Notes under the pieces: model-generated
Told to the model about the DNA's origin: nothing
Seen by the model: the letters and a program-made list of their open reading frames with translations, nothing else
Databases searched by the model: none
Shown here: positions 58,465-64,000 of the stretch, piece after piece
How the letters are laid out: each line of letters starts with the position of its first letter
How positions within the stretch are numbered: position 1 is the first letter of the stretch
Made by a program: the position numbers and the translations under genes
Assembly: GCA_963750965.1 (NCBI GenBank)
Contig: CAVVSK010000013.1
Span: forward strand, 248,001 to 312,000
Length of the DNA: 64,000 nt
From: CANKHA01 sp963750965
Lineage (GTDB): Bacteria > Pseudomonadota > Alphaproteobacteria > Rhizobiales > Xanthobacteraceae
Reading direction: 5' to 3'

Positions 58465-61251
58465 TTATCCACTGTTGCGCAAGCCAGCCGCGATGCCGTT
58501 AATGGTAAGATGGATGCCATCGACGACCGCATCGCTGGTTTCTCCGCCTCGGTGGCGCTTCAATAGCTCGATCTGGATGTGATTGAGGGGGTCGATGTAT
58601 GGAAAGCGGTTTCGGATAGAGCGCGCGAGTAGCGGATTTTGTTCGAGCAACGCCTGCTGTTCGCTTATGGAGAGCAGGGCGTCAACCGTCTCGTTCCATT
58701 CCTTACGCAGCGTGGGAAAGATCGCCTCACGTAGTCCGGGCTCGACCAGCTCTGCATACCGTGAGGCGATGGCGATGTCGCTCTTCGCAAGCACCATGTC
58801 CATATTGGACAGCAGTGTCCGGAAGAATGGCCACTCTCGATACATTGCCCGTAGCGTTGCCATGCCGTCGTTCGGATTTGTTTGTAGCCATTCCCTCACG
58901 GCGGTGCCAAAGCCATACCACCCGGGAAACATCAAGCGACATTGTGCCCAGCCGAAGACCCACGGAATTGCTCTAAGGTCCTCAATCCGTCGTGAGTCGG
59001 TCCTCGAAGCCGGACGGCTGCCAATATTTAGGTTGGCGATCTCACCAATGACGGTAGAACTCCAGAAATACCGGTCGAAGCCGTCAGTTTCATAAACGAG
59101 GTGTCGGTAAGCGCGATAGGCAATGTCCGATAGCTCCTGCATTGCGCTCAAGTACTGCTCGCGAGGCGCGGCTTCCTTTGGTTCCAAAAGCGTGGCTTCC
59201 AAAGTCGCTGCAGCAAGAATCTCGATGTTGCGACGGCCAACCTCAGGGTTAGAATATTTGGCTGCGATCACCTCGCCTTGTTCGGTGACGCGGATAGCGC
59301 CCTGCACAGCGCCACCTGGTTGCGCAAGTATCGCCTCATAGCTTGGTCCGCCACCGCGCCCGACAGAGCCGCCCCGCCCGTGGAACAGCTGTAGGCGCAC
59401 GCCGTATCGTTTGAATACATCAATCAGGGCGATCTCGGCTCGATACAATTCCCAACCGGAGGTCAGGAATCCGCCATCCTTGTTGCTGTCCGAATATCCC
59501 AGCATGACTTCCTGGACGCCATTGCGGCTTTCGAGGAAGGCTTTGTATTGGGGCAGGCTAAGAAGCTCGTCCATGAGGCGCGCGCTGCTGCGCAAATCGT
59601 CGATGGTTTCGAACAAAGGAACAATGTTGAGATCAAGCTCGTTCGAGTGAGGACGAAGCAAACCAGCTTCCTTTAATAGGACCGCTACCTCCAGCACATC
59701 CGAAACAGCGTTCGTTTTCGATATGACGTAGCTGGCTACTGAAGCCTTCCCGAAGCGCGCCTGCGCCTCCTTAACCTCCCGAACAATCGCAAACTCCGCT
59801 GCGGTCTCGTCTGAATATTGCAGGAACGAAGATGCCAATGGGCGCGCAGTAGCAAGTTCCGCCAACAGAATTCTGATGCGCTCCTCTTCTGGCAAGTTGC
59901 GATAGTTTGTCCCTGGTTGAGCCATCTCCAACAGATTACTGATCGTGCGCTCGTGCACATCTGAGTTCTGACGGACATCGAGACTAGCGAGATGGAATCC
60001 AAATACCTTGACGGCCCGGCGCAGGTGTCGCAATCGGCCGCGAGCTAAAGGCTCCGAACCATTGGCCACCAATGACAAGTGAACGATATCGAGATCAGCG
60101 GCGACCTCGCCCGCATCGGTATACGGCGTAGCCGCGTAGGCTATCGCGGCTTTATCTTCGTTCTGACCCAAGACGTGAGCCGTGGCGGCAAGCCGCGCAT
60201 AAATTGCAGACATTGCGCGGCGGTATGGCTCGTCGCGCCTGTGAGGCGAGGGATCTTTGAAGCCGGCAGCCAGCTGCTCCAGCTCTTTGGAGACACCTAC
60301 CAACCGCGCATCCAGCGGCAGGGCGGCTCCAAGCGCCTGCACCTGGTCAAGGTAGAACTTCATTGCTGTCTGATTTTGAAGCACAAGGGTTTGCCGAAGC
60401 ACCTTTGCATCTACGAACGGATTGCCGTCTCGGTCACCACCGATCCAGCTGCCCATTTTCAAAAATGATGGGAGTTCGCCTTTGTCGGACAAATTCCTGC
60501 TGAAAAGCGTGTCCTCGAGATCAGCATAAAAGCGCGGCAGTTGATGTAAGAACGTGTACTCGTAGTAGGAAAGCCCGTTCATTACCTCGTCGACAACCCT
60601 GAGTTTGCTTCGGCGCAAAATGCTGGTCTGCCACAGCGTGAGAATTGCGCGTCGTAAAGCGGCCTCATTATCGGCCTGCTCGGCTGGCGTGAGCCGAACG
60701 CGGTCGCGCTCATCGAGTAGGTCGGATATCTCCATCTCGCGGTCCATGGCACTTTTGCGCCTCACCTCTGTCGGATGAGCCGTCAAAACGGGGCAGATGA
60801 GTGCCTGCGCAAAAAAGCGTTGCAACTGCGATGAAGAAATATTGGCGTCATTAGCGCGGCGAAGCGCATGCTCCATCGTGCCCTCGCGTGGAGCAGAAAC
60901 TGAATGGGAATGTGCTCGGGTTCGGCGAATGTGATGCCGGTCTTCTGCTATGTTCGCGAGGTGGGAAAAATAACTGAATGCCCGAATTATCTCGATCGTA
61001 TGACCGCGCGCTTGTTGATTTAAGATCTCTTCAAGCTCCGAACGGGCAGCCGGATCTTCATCCCGCCGAAAGCGTACCGATTGCTGCCGGACCTGCTCCA
61101 CGACATTAAATACCGCGTCGCCTTCCTGATCTCTTATCGTGTCCCCCAGGAGTTGGCCCAATAGCCTGATGTCTTGCCAGAGCGGCTCGTCCTTATTGTC
61201 GTGAGCCTCTGGCGACTGCTGTAGAACAGAAATGTGGAGCCGGCTCTCCAT
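58465..61251 (-). CDS. ppc: Phosphoenolpyruvate carboxylase
   Basis: A 928-residue enzyme that carboxylates phosphoenolpyruvate to oxaloacetate, feeding the TCA cycle. Active-site blocks are intact: VLTAHPTEVRRKS (catalytic His) near residue 155, GGDRDGNPFVDAKVLRQT near 270, GYSDSNKDGGF near 578, FHGRGGSVGRGGGPSYEAI near 612, and the C-terminal RNSG implicated in allosteric control. I take MESRLHI at 61251 as start; 61302 would add 17 residues without a ribosome site. It stands alone, divergent from the methyltransferase gene. Confidence 0.95.
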   Translation of the reverse strand: MESRLHISVLQQSPEAHDNKDEPLWQDIRLLGQLLGDTIRDQEGDAVFNVVEQVRQQSVRFRRDEDPAARSELEEILNQQARGHTIEIIRAFSYFSHLANIAEDRHHIRRTRAHSHSVSAPREGTMEHALRRANDANISSSQLQRFFAQALICPVLTAHPTEVRRKSAMDREMEISDLLDERDRVRLTPAEQADNEAALRRAILTLWQTSILRRSKLRVVDEVMNGLSYYEYTFLHQLPRFYADLEDTLFSRNLSDKGELPSFLKMGSWIGGDRDGNPFVDAKVLRQTLVLQNQTAMKFYLDQVQALGAALPLDARLVGVSKELEQLAAGFKDPSPHRRDEPYRRAMSAIYARLAATAHVLGQNEDKAAIAYAATPYTDAGEVAADLDIVHLSLVANGSEPLARGRLRHLRRAVKVFGFHLASLDVRQNSDVHERTISNLLEMAQPGTNYRNLPEEERIRILLAELATARPLASSFLQYSDETAAEFAIVREVKEAQARFGKASVASYVISKTNAVSDVLEVAVLLKEAGLLRPHSNELDLNIVPLFETIDDLRSSARLMDELLSLPQYKAFLESRNGVQEVMLGYSDSNKDGGFLTSGWELYRAEIALIDVFKRYGVRLQLFHGRGGSVGRGGGPSYEAILAQPGGAVQGAIRVTEQGEVIAAKYSNPEVGRRNIEILAAATLEATLLEPKEAAPREQYLSAMQELSDIAYRAYRHLVYETDGFDRYFWSSTVIGEIANLNIGSRPASRTDSRRIEDLRAIPWVFGWAQCRLMFPGWYGFGTAVREWLQTNPNDGMATLRAMYREWPFFRTLLSNMDMVLAKSDIAIASRYAELVEPGLREAIFPTLRKEWNETVDALLSISEQQALLEQNPLLARSIRNRFPYIDPLNHIQIELLKRHRGGETSDAVVDGIHLTINGIAAGLRNSG

Positions 61252-61451
61252 GTCACACCAATAAATCGGTTTGTGCGCCGTATTTAGCCACGGTATGCCC
61301 AAGCCACTGGAGCACGCTATGGCTCACAAGAAAACGCCCGATTTGCAATGTAGCAATGCGTCAAGAGCTCTAATGGCAGAAGAAATGCATGGTTCTCGTA
61401 ACGTTTCCGTTGAACGCCTATGCGTTGTGCGGACGTGCCGGAGGCCACACG

Positions 61452-62180
61452 ATGATGAAGAAATTGCTGCTGCTCGTGTTGATTGCTGTCCCAGGTAAAG
61501 CAGTGGCAGAGGACGCACAATGCGTCCGCGAACGCGCTGCGATGGTCGATACGATTCGGGCCTACGCGCGCTCCAACGCCGGTGGCTTGGGGCCACAAGG
61601 CATATCGGAGAGCGTCCTGGCGGTCGTGGGGCAAACGGAGCGCCATCGGTTCATCCCCGCGGGTTCTTGCTCGGTCGCATACGCGGACAGGCCGGTGCAA
61701 ATCGGCCAGGGCCAGACAATGTCGCAGCCGTTCATCGTCGCCCTAATGACCCATCTCGCTGACGTTCAGTCCGGCCATGCGGTCCTGGAAATTGGCACCG
61801 GCTCAGGTTACCAGGCCGCCATACTGGCGCGGCTGGCGCATAAGGTCTGTACCGTTGAGATTGTACCTGCGCTTGGCGAGGCCGCGGCGAGGGTGCTCAG
61901 AGACCTCGGTTATGACAATGTGAGCACAAAGGTTGCGGACGGTTACCATGGCTGGCCGGAGTGCGGCCCGTTCGATGCAATTGTGGTGACAGCCGCCCTC
62001 GGGCATGTACCGCCGCCGCTGATCGAGCAGCTCAAAGTGGGCGGCCGGCTCGTTATGCCGCTGGGACCCGCGTCCGCCACACAGCAGCTCACCGTCGTCG
62101 AAAAGATCGCGCCGGGTGAGACGAAGACGCGCTCCGTTATCTTCGTACGCTTTGTGCCCTTTACCCGGCCGAAGGATTGA
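61452..62180 (+). CDS. Exported protein-L-isoaspartate O-methyltransferase-like protein
   Basis: A 242-residue protein with SAM-binding motif VLEIGTGSGYQAAILARLAH near residue 115 and the Pcm block GQTMSQPFIVALMTHLADVQ near 90. Unlike usual cytosolic PIMT, it begins with a signal peptide (MMKKLLLLVLIAVPGKAVAE) and has extra cysteines near both ends of the domain. GGAGG lies upstream of the ATG at 61452. It may repair damaged proteins in the periplasm, though a SAM source there is not known. Confidence 0.83.
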   Translation: MMKKLLLLVLIAVPGKAVAEDAQCVRERAAMVDTIRAYARSNAGGLGPQGISESVLAVVGQTERHRFIPAGSCSVAYADRPVQIGQGQTMSQPFIVALMTHLADVQSGHAVLEIGTGSGYQAAILARLAHKVCTVEIVPALGEAAARVLRDLGYDNVSTKVADGYHGWPECGPFDAIVVTAALGHVPPPLIEQLKVGGRLVMPLGPASATQQLTVVEKIAPGETKTRSVIFVRFVPFTRPKD

Positions 62181-62274
62181 ATGCCGACAACTCGGGAGAA
62201 CCGTCGGCCCGAATGGTTGGCGGAGAATGCCCGCGCATGCGGATCGTGCTGACGAGCTGCAGGCTACCCAGCCC

Positions 62275-63324
62275 TTAAGTCGGAATTGTTTCATCCTCCC
62301 GGACCCAAGCAACCAGCAAATCCCAAGCCACCGCCAAAACAATTGGTCCAACGAAGAGACCGACGATTCCATGTAGAAGAGCACCGCCCACGACACCTAT
62401 GAAGATCACCATAATCGGTGTGGTCAAGCCGCGGGCCATGACGATCGGTTTCAATACGTTGTCCACCAAATTTACCGGCACCATGTAGGCCGTGAAGATG
62501 AGTGCCGTTGTTGTTTCCATCGTTATCCAGCTCCAGATAATGACTGGAATCAAAATCAAGGCTGGTCCAATTTGAACGATCCCCAGGATGAGAACGCAGA
62601 AAGCGATAAGACCTGCGCCGGGTACGCCGGCTACCATCAATCCGATACCGGCGAGAAGAGCCTGCAAAAGTGAGATACCGATCACGCCCTGCGACACAGA
62701 CCGTATTGTTGCGCCGGCCAATTGAACGAATTGCTCGCCCCGCTTCGAAACAAGTCTTCGTAAAAAACGAGCGAAGGCCTCGACCAGCGATGGGCCCTGC
62801 GGAAGCAGGAACCCCGCTATGATAACGGACACAAGGAAATAAATAAGGCCTGCGCCTACGTTACGCGCTACTCTAAGCACCAGGCTGCCGAGCGGTTTCA
62901 GTTGAGGAACGATTTCGATAACCGCCGCCTTGAGATTGGTTGAGGCAAGTTCCCAAACACGGAACAGTTGCTCCCCAATCAATGGCCAGCTTTTGACGGT
63001 CTCGATAGGTTGGGGAATGGATACTTCTCCGGAATTGAGCCGTTCATAAAGAGTTTCCGTTGCGCTCACTAAACCCAATCCAAGCCAAGTCACCGGCCCG
63101 AGGACGACCAGGAGACCGAGGACCGTGACGAGAGCCGCTGCTAATTTTCGGCGCCCGCCGAGCCACTTCGCCACCTGCGAAAAAATCGGATAGAGCGAAA
63201 CCGCCAGAATAACGCTGCCGGCCATGATCCCAATAAACGGTCGAATGATTATCAACGACCAGAATACAAGGGCGCCCAGAAAGGCCAGGCGAATTGCAAA
63301 CTCAAATGGCTGCTGCACCTGCAT
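62275..63324 (-). CDS. AI-2E family transporter (YdiK/PerM-type)
   Basis: A 349-residue membrane protein with about eight hydrophobic segments and the family blocks QGVIGISLLQALLAGIGLMV near residue 215 and GGALLHGIVGLFVGPIVLAV near 310. Family members include TqsA and sodium/proton antiporters, so the substrate is open. Monocistronic, converging on the methyltransferase gene. Confidence 0.88.
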   Translation of the reverse strand: MQVQQPFEFAIRLAFLGALVFWSLIIIRPFIGIMAGSVILAVSLYPIFSQVAKWLGGRRKLAAALVTVLGLLVVLGPVTWLGLGLVSATETLYERLNSGEVSIPQPIETVKSWPLIGEQLFRVWELASTNLKAAVIEIVPQLKPLGSLVLRVARNVGAGLIYFLVSVIIAGFLLPQGPSLVEAFARFLRRLVSKRGEQFVQLAGATIRSVSQGVIGISLLQALLAGIGLMVAGVPGAGLIAFCVLILGIVQIGPALILIPVIIWSWITMETTTALIFTAYMVPVNLVDNVLKPIVMARGLTTPIMVIFIGVVGGALLHGIVGLFVGPIVLAVAWDLLVAWVREDETIPT

Positions 63325-63520
63325 GGCTCATTTTTTCCGGAGCGATGGAGACCTCAGTTCTTGGGACGTTGGCACGATAGCCGTTTGTCCTAGTGAGAGA
63401 CGTCACGCCCTGTATCGCTTGAAGGTCAATCGACGGACAGGCAGCGAATATACATCGTCTCGAGGGCGTTCATTCCGGGTAAATCTTTTTACAGAGATCA
63501 GACACTCAAGAGACGCCGGC

Positions 63521-64000
63521 TCATCCGGCGTAAAGAACGCCTACAATGATTGGTCCCAACATCGTGAGCAGCACGTTGGCAACGGCGTATGGGACGGCAA
63601 CGCCGAGCACTGGCGTCTCGCTCTCAGCCACCTCGCAGGCGCCGGTGACCGCGGCATCAACCGTCATGGCCCCTGCCAGCGCGCCGCAGATAACCACCGG
63701 ATTCATACGCAAAATGTGGTAGGCGACCAATGTTCCGACGATCATCGGCACCAGAGTCACGACCGCTCCCACGGCCAGTAGCTCCAGACCATGAGCTTGA
63801 ATGGCGCTCAAGGCCGCCGGTCCGTTCGCCAATCCAATAGCCGCAATAAATCCACCCAGCCCAATATCGATCAGGGTTTGCTGCGCGGCCGGGGGTAGCG
63901 ACCCTGTCGTTGGACGGCGCGAATGCAACCAGCCACAAATCAAGCCCGCGATAAGCGCCCCGCCGCCGCCACCCAACGTCAGAGGAACGGAGCCGACCGT
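63521..64000 (-). CDS. Aspartate-alanine exchanger (AspT/YidE-type) transporter, C-terminal part
   Basis: The frame is open to the right edge of the window, so the start lies beyond 64000. The visible 159 residues contain five hydrophobic segments and the GLFxAxxGLxxG-like blocks of the Asp-Al_Ex duplication (DIGLGGFIAAIGLANGPAAL, HILRMNPVVICGALAGAMTV). The family exchanges amino or dicarboxylic acids across the inner membrane. Substrate undefined. Confidence 0.82.
   Translation of the reverse strand, partial: TVGSVPLTLGGGGGALIAGLICGWLHSRRPTTGSLPPAAQQTLIDIGLGGFIAAIGLANGPAALSAIQAHGLELLAVGAVVTLVPMIVGTLVAYHILRMNPVVICGALAGAMTVDAAVTGACEVAESETPVLGVAVPYAVANVLLTMLGPIIVGVLYAG

Noticed and set aside
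1..64000. CRISPR array
   Set aside because: No series of regularly spaced direct repeats was seen anywhere; all repeats found occur only twice.

Overview
The window looks like chromosomal DNA of an alphaproteobacterium of the Hyphomicrobiales, most like the Bradyrhizobium/Rhodopseudomonas/Xanthobacteraceae group. The grounds are high GC, tightly overlapping ATGA gene junctions, families typical of that group (DUF3305/3306, DUF6352, DUF6505, DUF3597, DUF3618), and short palindromic intergenic repeats I recognise from those genomes. This is judged by eye; no database was searched.

Layout. 1-2655: end of a phosphonate-type ABC importer (phnD end, phnC, two phnE). 2856-10988: an accessory stretch of about 8 kb bounded by a 44-bp direct repeat, one copy of which overlaps the 3' end of a tRNA-Ser(GGA) gene. 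It holds a TMEM175-type channel, a GlsB-like membrane protein, a VOC protein, a Tat-exported phosphoesterase, a large secreted protein and several very small genes. 11120-17132: tungstate uptake (HTH-PBP regulator, tupB, tupC, tupA) followed by a decayed Mop protein and a decayed FecB/FecCD/FecE-type importer. 17173-19208: a zinc metallopeptidase overlapping a Ddl-like ATP-grasp gene. 19394-39924: a large molybdenum/formate dehydrogenase region with fdhD, mobA, moeA, mobB, the three FDH subunits, a small Tat protein, a YdaS-HTH/TorD fusion, five uncharacterised FDH-linked genes, a polyferredoxin, a WD40-cytochrome c protein, two further MoeA-type proteins and a TusA protein. 39934-49501: a catabolic block with an ornithine cyclodeaminase-like gene, two parallel modules of Bug-type binding protein plus UbiD decarboxylase, a cupin, a third Bug protein, an NMT1-type binding protein and a relic of a ModA-like gene. 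49659-58295: small envelope and stress proteins (DUF3618, holin-like, two L,D-transpeptidases, PilZ, YidB, DUF1328, DUF3597, YcjX/YcjF). 58465-64000: PEP carboxylase, an exported isoaspartyl methyltransferase, an AI-2E family transporter and the end of an AspT-type exchanger.

How the genes fit. Tungstate/molybdate uptake, Moco guanylation (mobA/mobB), molybdenum insertion (moeA paralogues) and sulfur transfer (fdhD, tusA) all serve a membrane-bound, Cys-type, periplasmic formate dehydrogenase. The polyferredoxin, the DUF genes and the HTH-TorD fusion are probable maturation or regulatory partners. The UbiD block probably takes up and decarboxylates an unidentified, probably aromatic, carboxylic acid.

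Caution. At least six otherwise well-conserved genes carry single-base frameshifts, mostly at runs of two or three identical bases. Sequencing error is therefore a live alternative to real gene decay; only the internally deleted ATPase at 16709-17132 is hard to explain that way.
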